Shown here: one piece after another, positions 12,135 to 23,300 of the stretch | Layout: every line of letters begins with the position of its first letter | Position numbering within the stretch: position 1 is the stretch's first letter | From: Linnemannia elongata | Lineage: Eukaryota > Mortierellomycota > Mortierellomycetes > Mortierellales > Mortierellaceae | Reading direction: 5' to 3' | DNA: 64,000 nt | Assembly: GCA_036320915.1 (NCBI GenBank) | Contig: JAXBDG010000002.1 | Location: forward strand, 3,438,001 to 3,502,000 | Made by a program: the position numbers and the translations under genes | Notes under the pieces: model-generated | What the model was told of the DNA's origin: nothing | What the model saw: only the letters and a program-made list of their open reading frames with translations | The model's database searches: none

Positions 12135-14039
12135 TCAATGCTGCTCCATGTCAGGAGGGAGTGGGCGCGGCCAGACTTTCCGCCGCTGATTCTCAAGATC
12201 TACCCCAATCAAGAACCCAAACCGCTCAAAGAACTCTTCCGGCAACTCCCAATCCCTCGGATTTAAAGGGGACCCGTGACAAATCGCTTTGTCAACCAAC
12301 AACTGGAAGACCTCGTCCATATTGTACTTGTGCTGGTGAAGAATCATCTGTGCTCGCAGTTTGGGGCAAGGGATGAGGTCGATCCTGGCATCGTGAGGGA
12401 TCTGGTAGATCTGTGGGTCAATCTTGGGATCCACCTTGAGAGGCCCCGCGGCGAGGACCTTGAATGACTTCTGAAGGCGATGGACTCCGTTCAGTAGCTC
12501 CGATCTTGTCCACTGCGTTTTTGTGGTTGTTCGTGATGGTTTTGTGGGAGTCGTTAATGGTGGTGTAAATATTTTCGAAGAGAATTTCGCTCTCGTGCCT
12601 TGCCCATTGCTCGTCGCCGTCGTCGCACTTGTCGTATTGGTGGTTGTCGCACTTCCCGGTGCTGTCGTAGAATCTTCGCCCTTGTCGTCCAACTGGTCAA
12701 ACAACTTGGTATCGTTGACGACATCCTGCGGAGAGGCCATATTGGCGCTGACTACTGACTGAAGAGTTCCAGGTGGGAAGAGTGACGACTGGAGCTCATC
12801 AAATACCGTCGGATGCTTGGTATATTCGGTGATCTTGGGTAGGGGTGTTCCTGCAGGGAAAAACGGTGACAGGGGCACTACTCCTCCTCCTCCTGAGAGT
12901 GGTGTTGTGGCTGCTGCGAGAAGACCGCCTCCAATCGTGGTTTGTGGTGACACATCCTCGCCTACGCTGTTGAGTTCCGAGATTTGGAGAGATGCTGGTG
13001 CTCGGTATAAGATCTCTCGGTTGATAGAGTAAGGTGTTGGTGTTGCTCCCGCTCCTGTTGCTGCAGACTCGGAAGGATTGGATCCCGGTAGCACCGGTGG
13101 TGATGGCGACGTAGACGGGGCCAGATGAGGAGGAGAATCGGTGCCTCCCTTCAAGAAAGACTCTCCTGCTCCTGCTCCTGCTCCCGTCTGCAGAGGAACT
13201 TGCGCCGCGAGCAATTGAGGCTGACTCTCCGATTTAGTGATGTCGCTGAATGATGGTATTGCCGAGGCTGTCGTCGACGAGCCAGGAATAGCATTGATAG
13301 CGCTTTTCGCGGCCTGGAGGGCTGGGGAAAATGCAGACCTCGATGACGCCAATGACGGAGGAGACACCGGCTTTGGAGGCAATGGTGGCGGTGGCTGTTG
13401 TTGCTGTTGTTCCTGTGGCTCAACTGTGGCTGTTCCTAAACCTCCACCACCTCCCTGCTCCAACTGCTGAACCTGCCTTCCAACATACCGCCGATACAAT
13501 CCCTGCTTAACATCCTGCAGCACCTCCATATCCCCTCGATAGTTCAACGCCGACTCGAACGCAAACACAACTTCCCTCAAATACTGGTTCTCGTGAACTA
13601 CGACCTGATTCTGAACCTTGAGCTGCTGAATCTCGCGTTGGAACCGGGTCGTGAGGAGAAACTGTTGGTCCTTGAGGTCCTGGATGAGGTTCTCCAGTTG
13701 TTGGAGGTGTCGCTCTTTTCGGTCCCGGAAGGCTCGTTGAGCAGCGCGGTTTTGCTCTTTGCGGAGGTTTACTGCTGGTGATACCCCTCCTTCTGCGCCT
13801 GGTGCTGGAGATGTAGGTAGAGTGGAGGAGGAGGAGGCGGCTGTTGCTGTTGTTGTGGTGGTGGTGGCGGTGGCAGCAGAGAGTCTCTTGGCAGTGCGAA
13901 GGTGTTCGTCTTGACTTGACTGGCCTCCCTGACTGGATGACCGTGCTCGCTTCTTGGTAGTGTTGTTTGTGGTGGTGGTAGTAGTTGCCTCGAGTTTAGC
14001 CTCGTCGGCCTCTGATGAGGTCGACTGGTAGGAGCTCAT
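12135..14039 (-). CDS. AP-1-like bZIP transcription factor
   Basis: Single exon, 634 aa. The basic region at about residues 90-115 contains NRAAQRAFRDRKERH, which carries the NxxAQxxFR signature of the fungal AP-1 (Yap/Pap1) family, followed by a leucine-zipper coiled coil (LQQLENLIQDLKDQ, then QREIQQLKVQNQ, then NQYLREVVFAF) to about 160. The middle is Pro/Ser/Gln/Thr-rich and disordered. The C-terminus (about 545-620) has a conserved-looking block, IDLIPCPKLRAQM, LLVDKAICHG, WELPEEFFERFGFL, that matches the DUF3425-type tail of fungal bZIP regulators rather than the Cys-rich redox domain of Yap1. A nuclear regulator of stress or metabolism is likely; targets cannot be told from sequence. 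The 5' UTR side is purine-rich on the plus strand. Confidence 0.9.
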   Translation of the reverse strand: MSSYQSTSSEADEAKLEATTTTTTNNTTKKRARSSSQGGQSSQDEHLRTAKRLSAATATTTTTTATAASSSSTLPTSPAPGAEGGVSPAVNLRKEQNRAAQRAFRDRKERHLQQLENLIQDLKDQQFLLTTRFQREIQQLKVQNQVVVHENQYLREVVFAFESALNYRGDMEVLQDVKQGLYRRYVGRQVQQLEQGGGGGLGTATVEPQEQQQQQPPPPLPPKPVSPPSLASSRSAFSPALQAAKSAINAIPGSSTTASAIPSFSDITKSESQPQLLAAQVPLQTGAGAGAGESFLKGGTDSPPHLAPSTSPSPPVLPGSNPSESAATGAGATPTPYSINREILYRAPASLQISELNSVGEDVSPQTTIGGGLLAAATTPLSGGGGVVPLSPFFPAGTPLPKITEYTKHPTVFDELQSSLFPPGTLQSVVSANMASPQDVVNDTKLFDQLDDKGEDSTTAPGSATTTNTTSATTATSNGQGTRAKFSSKIFTPPLTTPTKPSRTTTKTQWTRSELLNGVHRLQKSFKVLAAGPLKVDPKIDPQIYQIPHDARIDLIPCPKLRAQMILHQHKYNMDEVFQLLVDKAICHGSPLNPRDWELPEEFFERFGFLIGVDLENQRRKVWPRPLPPDMEQH

Positions 14040-14723
14040 TGTGACGGGACTTGATGAGCAAGCGAGGAGAAAGAGTTTTGAGAGTTGTTGCTGTTGTTTT
14101 TTGTTGAGAGAGAATGAAGACGTGTAATCTTGTCGTCTTCAAGAAAGAAGAGTGCAGAGTGGAGAGTGGAAAGTTGAAGACGGTGAAAGAGCAGAGAGAA
14201 GCTGCAGAACAGGGGAAAAGGGAAAAGTGAGAAGAGTGAGCTTGTCGGTTGTTGTAGTTAAAGATGAGAGAGCGATGTGGAGATGGGGTTGAACGGTCGA
14301 GACTTGCTGCAGGAATGGGCGTAAACACCCCTTCAGATAAGGATTTTTCATCTCTCTCTTTCTCGCCCGCTCCCCTTTTTGATTTTTTGTTTAAAAAAAA
14401 TTAGCCCTGCTATGCCTCAGGCTCTCGCACTTTTCACACACACCCACAACACTCTCACTCACCGCCGATTGCACATTCCTCCATCATTCCCAGTCATCCA
14501 GCCAGGTGCAACCCCGATCACATCCCAACGGTCTTTTCACTCCACGTGATATGCTAATTGTTTGAAAAACTGGTTTTATGTTGTTTTTTTCTAGTGGAAG
14601 TGGGATGGTAAAAGAATGAATGCTGAAAGAAAAAGTAAAGGAAAGGAAAGGATATGCCATGATGTGGTGTAGAATAGTGGTGATAATGATCTGTTGGCCC
14701 GATACAAAGAACCATCCAACGTC
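14040..14723. other. spacer between NOC3 3' end and bZIP 5' end
   Basis: Promoter side of the bZIP gene. No gene seen; short CT-rich frames only. Confidence 0.55.
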
Positions 14724-14928
14724 TTAATGGTTGATCGTCCGGTCGTGTGTGCGCATACCAGCGCTAGGCGTAAATGCTGCAAGCTCCCGAGCCATCTGAC
14801 GAACCTTGGGGTCAAAATGCGACTAATAAGGTCAAAGCGTAAAAGTACAAGACATACACATAGAAAAGCGTTAATTCACTTTGTCTTTCACAGTTTTCCT
14901 CCAAACCAACAACTCTCCGATGTTCGCT

Positions 14929-14982
<54 letters not shown>

Positions 14983-17909
14983 AAAGACACATTACCTTCA
15001 TAAGCTCAAACTCCCAGAGACTGGCGGCCATAGGATTACAAAGCTCAGGATCATTCAACGCTGGATGATAAACACCATTTCCTGCCCGGTCCTCATCTGT
15101 GCCCGTCAACAGCTGATCCAATTGAGGCTGTTTCTGCACCAACTTCTTCATGATCGCCAAAAAGTCCTTCATCGACTTGTTGGGGAACTGTAATGAAGCC
15201 ACTGCAATCCTCTTCAAGAACGATGCCGCACGGATCACGGGAATTTTACCCTTTGTCGAAAAGAACAACAACTCGAATCCCTTCAGAATCAACTCCCGGT
15301 CGCTGCTCAATACCACCAAGACTTCCTCCTCTCCTGGAAGCTTCTTGGCGTTCTTTCCCTTCCACTGTGACTTGGCCGCCAACTTTTGTCTCTCTTTCTC
15401 CTTAGCCGCCGCGTCGGCTGCCTCAAAGATGTTGCCCTCGATATCGGGGTTCATTGCCACCGTCAGGAGCGAGGTATAAAACTCGTTGTAGAAAGCCTTC
15501 AAGTCAATGTTCAACGCCTCTCCTTGTCCTTGAAGCAACTGGAATGCTGTAACGATGCAGAGCAGCTGTGTCCGGCGGTTGGCAGGTGTAAAATTGTCGA
15601 ACTGATGGGCATCTGCTCCTCCGACCATAATCTTCTTCAGCACCTCCAGCAAGTCTGTGAAAAAGTCGACGTTAATCAAATGTGCGAACCTATGGCATGG
15701 AATCAGTGGAAAATGAAGAATTACGTTAGTGTCAAGTCTATCACCCTAAAGCCATGTTACACGAACAATATTAAACAAATCAGAGAAAAAACATACTTGG
15801 CAAGACCCTCGAGGACGGCGGGCAAAAGAGGGGATCCAGGAGCATGCTTGAGGATACGGAAATAGGTGATGAAGACCAGTTTCAAGGTCTCGGTCTGCAT
15901 CCTCATCTTCTCCTCCTTGTCGACCACAGCCTCGGCCTCCTTCATCTCGACCTCGACCTCTTTCTTAGCCTTGAGCAGCTTGCGGTTCTTCTTACTAATG
16001 TGGACCTTCTCCTTCTTCTTTCTCTTCCTGGGGTTGTTGTCTTCGTCACCACTGGCTCGTGTAGGCAACTCCTCCTTGAGACGCAGTGACAAAAAGGCGC
16101 TGATGACATTGGGGTGGACCAGGTACGACTTGGACTTGATCATCTTGGTAATCAGCTTGACAGCATCCAGTGACACCTCTCCAGCCTCGTCCTCTGTGAA
16201 AACCTCCTTCAATGCCTTGCTGCAAGTCTCCGAAAGCTCGCTCCAGTGACGACGACTCATCCTGGCGATCAAGGCCGTCATCAAGTTGAGACGGAAGTTG
16301 AAGTGGGTGACGCTGGTCAACAGGTTGCACATACAGTGGATCGCAACGGTAGCCATATCCGCCTTGGCCTTCTTGGTCGCAGCGTCATCACCTCCAGCAG
16401 CAGCAGCGACGGGCGCTGTCAGCGAAGCGGTGGCTCCCTTGCTGGCAGCTGCCTCGGCTTCTTCTTCCTCCTTTCCTGACTTGTCCTGAGCCAGAACCTT
16501 CTCGAGTGACTGAAGGTAGTGCTGGTAGTTGAGAAGCAACGACTGCTCGTAGTCACGCAACTTGGCAACCTCCTTCGAGACTGTGACACTCTGCTCCTTC
16601 TCTGACAAAGGACGAATCCTGTATCCGGGCAAAATATCCTTGTACACCGCCAACTGAGTCAACAGCGCCAACTTTTTGATCACATCGCTAGGATCCTGTG
16701 CCATTGCCCTCAGCTTCTTCAATTGTCCGACCTATGATAGTTGTAATTAACATTTTTGCAGGTTAGCTGTCTGCTTCCCATTGTATACATGCCTCGGATG
16801 AATATCGAAAGCCGAAAAGCAGAAAATACGTACGTTGGCTTCGGGGTCGGCGATGATGGTCTGGGCAATGGTGGCCATCTCCTCCTTCTTCTGAGCAAGA
16901 ACGACCTTCTTGGGAATCTTCTTGGCAGGCTTCGCCTCCTCTTCCTCCTCCTCCTCAAACACTGTCTCGTCCTGATCACCCTCCTCCTCTGCAAAATCGC
17001 TATCAACAACCTCCTCCTCGCTGTCATCATCCTTCTTCTCGCTTGGACGAACACGGTTATCCTCGACCTCCTTGATCCGACCATCGGCCAACTTGATGGG
17101 CAAACGCGTGCTTCCCTTCTCGGACCAGCCCTCAGCCTTACGAGGTGCCTGTTCGTAATCCTGCTCATCATCGGAGTCGACTATCCGTTCGTCCTCGCTG
17201 TCACTGTCTACTCCTGCTGCTCCTCCCATGGTCTCGTAATGGCCATCCTCCATATCCGAAAAGTCTTCCTCCGACATGGGTTCATCATCGCTGTCCATGT
17301 CGATCTCCATATTCTCCAGATCACTATCGTCTCCTGAGTTGTCCGATTCTGAGGCAACATCGTCGGCAGTCTGTTCCACGGGTCCCTTCTTCAACGCACC
17401 CATCGTCGTCTTCTTCTTTGCCTTGATAATCTCATTTCTATTCAATATAAGGATATCAATGGTTAGATTTTCACCATTGTTTGCCGGATATCAACGTCTT
17501 GGGGAACATCGAAACGACAGGGGGAGGGGAGGAGATGAAGGGGGAGACGTTACTTGGCGAGCTTAACGGTATCCATCTTGCTCAAGAATCCAGAGAGCTG
17601 ACTGTTCTCCTTGAAGAACTCGATATCCTCCTCGTCAATCTCAACATCCTCAGAGACTTCAAAGTTGGGGACCACAATCTTGGGGACCTTGATCTGCTTC
17701 TCGCCCTTCTCCTTCTTGTTTCCAGTGGGCTAAATGATATATCGTGGGTGTGGAGATAGGGGAGGAGGGATAAGTGTTAGTATGAAGGGATGCATGAAGT
17801 TTAGAGGAAGCAATGGTTCAGGTTGAGGTTGAAAAGGGAAGGTTGGTACCTTTTTCTTGGGCGCACTCTTCTTTGAGGGGGCGGGCTTGCCGCTTTTCTT
17901 TGGAGGCAT
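14724..17909 (-). CDS. NOC3: nucleolar complex-associated protein 3 (NOC3)
   Basis: Six exons on the minus strand: 17909-17850, 17729-17554, 17437-16834, 16731-15797, 15689-14996, 14822-14724; introns 102-173 nt; phases close to 855 aa. NOC3 works with NOC2 in maturation and export of pre-60S ribosomal particles, and in yeast also in replication licensing. The short first exon is Lys/Pro-rich (MPPKKSGKPAP), then come a highly acidic region (about residues 90-240), the NOC3 N-terminal domain (VGQLKKLRAMAQDPSD... IRPLSEKEQSV), and the CBF/Mak21-type helical repeat region containing FNFRLNLMTALIARMS and FFTDLLEVLKKIM. The last exon ends SHFDPKVRQMARELAAF, matching the family's C-terminal HYDPKV-type motif. 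Length fits the eukaryotic family (about 660-800). The last intron contains a 51-base T run in the sense strand. Confidence 0.95.
14931..14981. repeat. poly-A/T tract of 51 bases inside the last NOC3 intron
   Basis: On the coding strand this is T51 followed directly by GCAG, so it looks like an extreme polypyrimidine tract before an alternative acceptor at 14927. Confidence 0.95.
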
Positions 17910-18328
17910 GATGTGATATTAGTGTGTGAAGGGGAGGGTGAGGGTGAGGGTGTGAGATAAAGGAGTGTGTTTATATTGTAGCGACAGTAAGAACGAGACG
18001 ACAAGCTCAGAGGTGTAAAATAGCGGAAGAAAGAAAAAGTAAGAGGGGGAGGGAATGCAATGGGGGAGGGGCTACAGGGATGGTTGTAGCTGGTTCAAGG
18101 TTCTCTCTTCTCTTTTACTCCTGGAAGGTGTCTATGCCCTTGAGCAACAAAAAAAAAAAAGAAAAAAATGTAAGTGGCTTGTCCCAACACAAACACTCTT
18201 TACCGTGACTGCCCCCACCCAGCCTGGCATTTCTCGACCAACCCTTCTCTCGGACTTTTTTGTTCACCTGCCGCCCTTTGCTCCTCCAAACGTACCATCA
18301 TCACATCAGGAGAGAACCCAACAACATC
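17910..18328. promoter_or_regulatory. shared divergent promoter region NOC3 / small membrane protein
   Basis: Only 419 bp separate the start codons of two divergent genes. The region is purine-rich on the plus strand near NOC3 and pyrimidine-rich near the plus-strand gene, so each gene sees a pyrimidine-rich leader. No TATA box found. Co-regulation is an inference from spacing. Confidence 0.5.
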
Positions 18329-19007
18329 ATGGACAACCCAAACCAAAACCCCAGAAACGAATACACACCCGTCTCAGAAGAACGGAGACGCTTCCTCGAA
18401 GAGAAATATAAGCGCCGTAACCTCGCCCCAGAAGCACTTATTATTCGCCCTGGACTTCGTAAACTCCATCTCGCCACCGTCGTCCTTGCCATCGGTAAAG
18501 AAGCACACTCTGAAAACGCAGGCAGCCAAGGAAGAAGCAATTGAACTGGAGTAGCAGGACCACTTGGCTTTGTGATATAATGCAAATGATCTCATGAGTC
18601 AGGGTCAAAACCAGCTTATTGATATATCAATAGCAAAAAAAAATCATGGACAGGGACGAACACCTTGGAGACAGGGACAAGGGACTGATCAGAACTATCG
18701 ATTGGGAACTAACCAGCGGAATCGCTTTTTGTAACTATTTAGGCACGGCTGGATACTTCACATTGTATGCCGACTTTGGTGACAAGGAAACCTGCTTCTC
18801 ACCGGTACGTAACTCTACTCCACTCCTTTCCTTGCCTCCGCCTGAACTATTACCCGTCCCTATGCCATGCAGTGAAAACTTACAATTCCTTTCTTATTTT
18901 GATGGAAAATGATACAGCTCAGGAGATTTTACCGCCGGAAAGTCAACGACTTTTGGTCACTAAGCGAGGAAGAAAAGAAGCAGCTTAAGGAACAAGGACG
19001 CCTGTAA
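18329..19007 (+). CDS. small single-pass membrane protein, unknown, first splice junction unresolved
   Basis: The N-terminus starts at 18329 (MDNPNQNPRNEYTPVSEE, then RRRFLEEKYKRRNLAPEALI, then a hydrophobic LHLATVVLAIG) and reaches a donor GGTAAAG at about 18493. A second segment around 18725-18804 reads GIAFCNYLGTAGYFTLYADF, GDKETCFSP, ends at donor GTACGT, and joins cleanly (phase 0, intron 18805-18917, 113 nt) to 18918-19007, LRRFYRRKVNDFWSLSEEE to the stop. The two hydrophobic pieces together would make one membrane helix, so one gene is likely. However, the obvious donor (phase 1) and the acceptor CTAACCAG before CGGAATC do not keep frame: a micro-exon, another acceptor or an indel would be needed. 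Product would be about 110-120 aa. I do not recognise the family; small size and a single helix with charged ends suggest an organelle membrane protein. Confidence 0.5.
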
Positions 19008-19495
19008 TATCAACACCTCCCAACATCGCCTGCATCCTAGCTGTCCTCTCAACAAGCAAAATCGCTCAACACAAAATCGCCGCCACCTTCAACCCTCTCA
19101 ATACTGTTCACTCCGTGCAACTACAAGGAGCGTTTGAATGGGACCTTTCCCTCGGAACTTGGCAGACACCTAAACTGTACTTTCCAGGACTCTGCGAAAA
19201 CACTGGAGCAATCTTCTCAGAGCTCCCTTATTTTAAGACGATGGCTGCCGCAGGATCTTTTGTTATGCAGGACAGATCATAGATCAGGCTACCTTCAAAC
19301 TTTGTATTTATACCACCACTTCATAAAAATAACGAAACAACAGAAGACGATGAACAAAAAAAAAAGTTACGAGAAATACCCACCTCCCATAACTGGGAGA
19401 TCGGCGCTCAAAAACAACCTCGATCAGATGGAGGTTTCTCTTTAATTGAGTACACCAGATTGCAGTTAGTTCTGGTTTTGGTTCTGGTTCTGGTA
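19008..19495. other. convergent 3' spacer
   Basis: 488 bp between the 3' ends of the small membrane protein gene (+) and the Ser-rich gene (-). No gene or repeat of note seen. Confidence 0.5.
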
Positions 19496-22400
19496 CTAGC
19501 TCTGGGGTTGATGCGAGTTGGACTGTTGCTGGTGGTGCTGCTGGTGATCCTTCTTAGGCGCACGTTTCGCACGGTGGTTCCCACTGGACCCATCAAAGTG
19601 CCGACTCGTTCCTCGGCTATGACTACCACTGCCACCGATATCCTGTTGCTCAACACCAGTAGAAGCACGACTTCTTCGAGACTCACCATCCTTCCCACCT
19701 CCACCTGATCCACGTCCAAGCCTAGAATGACCATGGTTATGGTGCCGACCAGACTGCAAGGGAGCCTCGAAACCGGATCCACCAGCACTGTTGCCCTGAA
19801 TCCCGGGAGACCCATGATGGTGGTCGCCGCCGCCGACTCCTGAAGCGGCTCCTGACGATGACGATGAAGATGAAGTTGTAGTCGTAGCAGGCGGGATGGG
19901 TGGGAAGAAAGATCCGAGTGAGGCGGATTTGTGATGTCCCGAACGACTCCTTCCATGCCTTGCGCCTCTCTCTCGATGCTTCTTCTCTCCACCCTCCGTT
20001 CCTCCGCTAACTCCTCCACTTGCCCGGAACGTACTGGTGCCTGTCAACGAAGATGATGACGAGCTCCGTCCGCCAGCACCGCTCAAAGATCCAGTAGCAC
20101 CAATGGAAGAAAGGCCGTCAAGACCAGCTCCTCCTCCTCGATTGCGACTCAGATCCGGGATTGACAGTTCAACAAAATCGTACATGGGCTCCTCCTGCAT
20201 TGGTGGCGGTGGTAGATTCGCTGCCGCAGCCAGCGACATCTCAACAGACGCAAATGGGTGAAATCCGCCTGGACTCCCTCCAGAAAGATCCGCTGAGAGC
20301 AAAGGTAGGGATGAGGTCGAACCTACGCCGGTGTGGTGAGCCAAGTTGGGGAACAAGAATCCACGCCGAATTGCCTCCGATTCGTTATCATCCCGCTGGT
20401 GTTGCTGAAGCTGAGATCCAATCCTTGAATCCATATCGCCACCGTTGCCCAAGTCGATACTATTACCAGCACTATCACCGCCGCCGGCATTCATCAGGCG
20501 AAGCAAACTCGACTGTCGATCCTGATCCGCTTGAAACTGGTGGTCGAGGAGGTTGGTGCTGCTGTTGTTCAGGCTCGAGGAACCAAGACCAAACGGCAAG
20601 AATGTATCCGACATGGTATGAGAGCTTGATTTGTACGGATAGTTGGACTCCCAGGGGTTCACAAACGCCTGGGATGGCGACGAAGCCGAAGCTGAGGTTG
20701 ATCCCGCCGCTCCTGACAATCCTGACAAAAGAGGGTTGGCAGTAGTCGTAGGTTCGAACCCAACATCCGACAGCAAACTGCCTGTGCCGCTGCTGCCTGT
20801 CAAGATTCCTGATGTTCCCCCCGTCGGGTTGGTCATAACCATTGGCAGCTCCAGTGTTCTCTGACCTCCAAAGACTGGTGAATTCGAGGCCGAGGCATGG
20901 GCTGCAGCTGCTGCAGCTTGAATCCTGTTACTGATCGTGGCGCTGAAGTGATGTGGTGACAAGAAAGGGCTGTCTCCCAATAACGAGGGCTGGCTCATGC
21001 TCCCAGAAGCACCCATTAACTGCTGGCCTGAACCCATGCTGCTCTGCGACAAGCGGGTGCTTCCGAAGGACGAGTCCGACGAAGCAAACATCCTGGCTCG
21101 GCCGGACAACAATGACTCTGTGAGATTATTCTCAACTGAGCCTCGTCGACTGCTGCTCGCGCTCCGACTGCCGCCAAAATAATCCATCGGGTCAACACAG
21201 TCAGACTCCAATAGGGGCGTCATTGGTGCCGCAATCGAAGACGATCTCGTCCGCACCGACCAATCCTCATTCCCGGACAGCCCCATTCCAATCCCAGTTC
21301 CTGATCCTGATCCTGACCCTGATCCTGATCCTGATCCTGCAGCACTTCCAAAACTACCCACAGAGTCCCCTCTGTAATGCTGACTGAATGGCATGATCCG
21401 AGGTGTGCGGGGTGAAGACTCAAAGAACGAAGAAGGTGGCAAGAATGGGCCCAATGTTGGTCGCGACTGAGACTGAAGAGTAGCTACGTCAATTTTTACC
21501 CGGGGTCGTGTCACAGATCTAGATCCATGTCTCCCTTTCTCCTGATCGCTCTCGATCGAAATGTCCAACCCAGACTGGAAGGGTGAGTACCAACCCGAGG
21601 AAGGACCGAACAAGTCGTATTCGCCTGATCCTGAAGTTTCCAGTTTGTCGGTCTCTGGCAAAGTCGCATTTTTATCTGAAGTTGCAGTCAAAGTTGGCGG
21701 GGAGGTAGAGTAGGGGTCGACATGACCGGCAGTGAGGTCCACGGGAAGCGTCATCTGGTTCAGAGAGGACCCGCCAGCAAGTTTCGAGTGACTTGCCCCT
21801 GATGTCGAACCTGCTGCTCCGGTTGAGGAATGTGGGATACTCCATGGAGACACCGAAGGGAGTTGTGCCGATTGAGAGCGCTTGTGCGAAGGCCGCAGTC
21901 GTACAATCGGACTTGTCGAGTTGAGGGCATGCAGCGGATGAACAAAGGTCGTCACTGGTGTCGAAACAAGAGGAGTCGAAGTTGTAGTGACAGGTGGGAT
22001 TGAGGCGTTGGTAGATGTAGGGGCGAGTTGACTCTTTGAGTGTGGCTCTGCCTCATCCTTGCGCCGCGTCTGAGAAGCCGATTTTTGATGCTGGTTCCTG
22101 GTCTTGCTATCCTGTCGCTGGTGGAGATTTCCGGAAGGTGGCAAATTCTGGGCTTGAGATGCGGCTACTTTCTGAGGATTTTGGCCATCCTGAGAGCTGC
22201 TTGTAGAAGTGGTGGCAGTGGTAGAAGGATGAGCTGTTGATTGAATAGGGGCGGACGAGCTGCCATTGTTTTTGTTGGTAGTGTTATTAATGGCCTTGGG
22301 CGCATCTGGGACGGGACTTGAGCGAGTGGATCCCGTCGGTGGATTTGATTGGCTGCTGCTGTTTGTCTCCTTTTCGTCTTGCGGGCATGGTGTTGGCTAA

Positions 22401-23300
22401 AATCATACCCAGTGTAAATTCGTGGAAAATCAGTTTACCGCTCAATTGGCATACCATATGCTATAGTACATATAACGTGGACAGTAACCAAGTTTGACCA
22501 TGGTTACCTACCTTGATGAGAGTCTCTGAGGAGTGTGCATCGAGGTTGGTTTTCAAGCCCTTGGCCCTCCTCCTGCGGCGGCGATCGGTGGAGATAAAGT
22601 CGTCGTCGTCCGCTGTCTCGTACACAATTCCAGATTTGGAGATTGCAGCAGTCGATATGGCGGCGTCGCTTTTTTCCGATTTCAGGGCTCCTGATGCATG
22701 CGTTGCGGGGGTAGTGGTAGTGTTTGAAAAGTCGCCGTTGTTTGCAGTGGGAGTAACAGTTTTCGAGTCCATGGGTGTGACCGTCTCAGGCAATGGTGCT
22801 GTTGATGGTGATCGCTCTGAAGATTCTGAAGCGGTGGGCTGAGTAGGCGAGGATTGGTTGTGGAGTGGTGAACGTGGCATAGACGACATTTCCCGCAGTG
22901 AGGACTCTTCTGGCACTCGCGGCTTCTTTGACTTTTTAGACCGTGGTCTTGATTCCGATCCAGAGCCAGCCGATATGGCGTCCGTGTCGACGCAGCTCGA
23001 AGCATTGGCCCGTCGTGGTTCATAGCCAGAACGAAAGGAGGAAGAGATGGAGTTAGGTCTGCTCTTTGCTGAGCTGGAGTAATACTGGTCGTCTGACTGG
23101 AGCCCGGAGGCTTTCCTGCGGTGCCGTTGTCCTGAGCGAGTCGGAGTCGATTGGCGGAAGGAACGGGAGATTTTCCACGGGAGGAGTCGTTCGATATATG
23201 ACCAGAGGGCTCCTGGACAGGAGAGAATCCAAGATACGACATTATCGGGGCTCCAGAAGGACCGTGGTCTTTGTCGATTGCTCAACAGAGTACTCCAGAC
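19496..23300 (-). CDS. very long Ser/Gly-rich disordered protein, unknown; 5' end incomplete
   Basis: At least two exons on the minus strand: 23300-22512 and 22396-19496, intron 115 nt (GTAGGT...TTTAG), phase 0, giving at least 1,229 codons. I do not recognise a family. The N-terminal part seen starts with an ordered-looking, Trp-rich segment (SFWSPDNVVSWILSCPGALW, then SYIERLLPWK), followed by low-complexity sequence with basic clusters (RPRSKKSKKPR, DRRRRRRAKG). The rest is dominated by Ser, Gly, Pro, Gln and ends in a basic His/Gln-rich tail (HRAKRAPKKDHQQHHQQQS). A GS dipeptide repeat (GSGSGSGSGSG) lies near 21,310. No in-frame ATG precedes the Trp-rich segment; an acceptor TTAG at 23301 just upstream suggests another 5' exon that I could not place with confidence. 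Basic clusters allow a nuclear role, but this is weak. Confidence 0.6.

Noticed and set aside
14888..14926. Short C-terminal extension of NOC3 through the proximal acceptor as the main form
   Set aside because: The distal exon encodes a conserved-looking family end, so the proximal form was kept only as a possible isoform.
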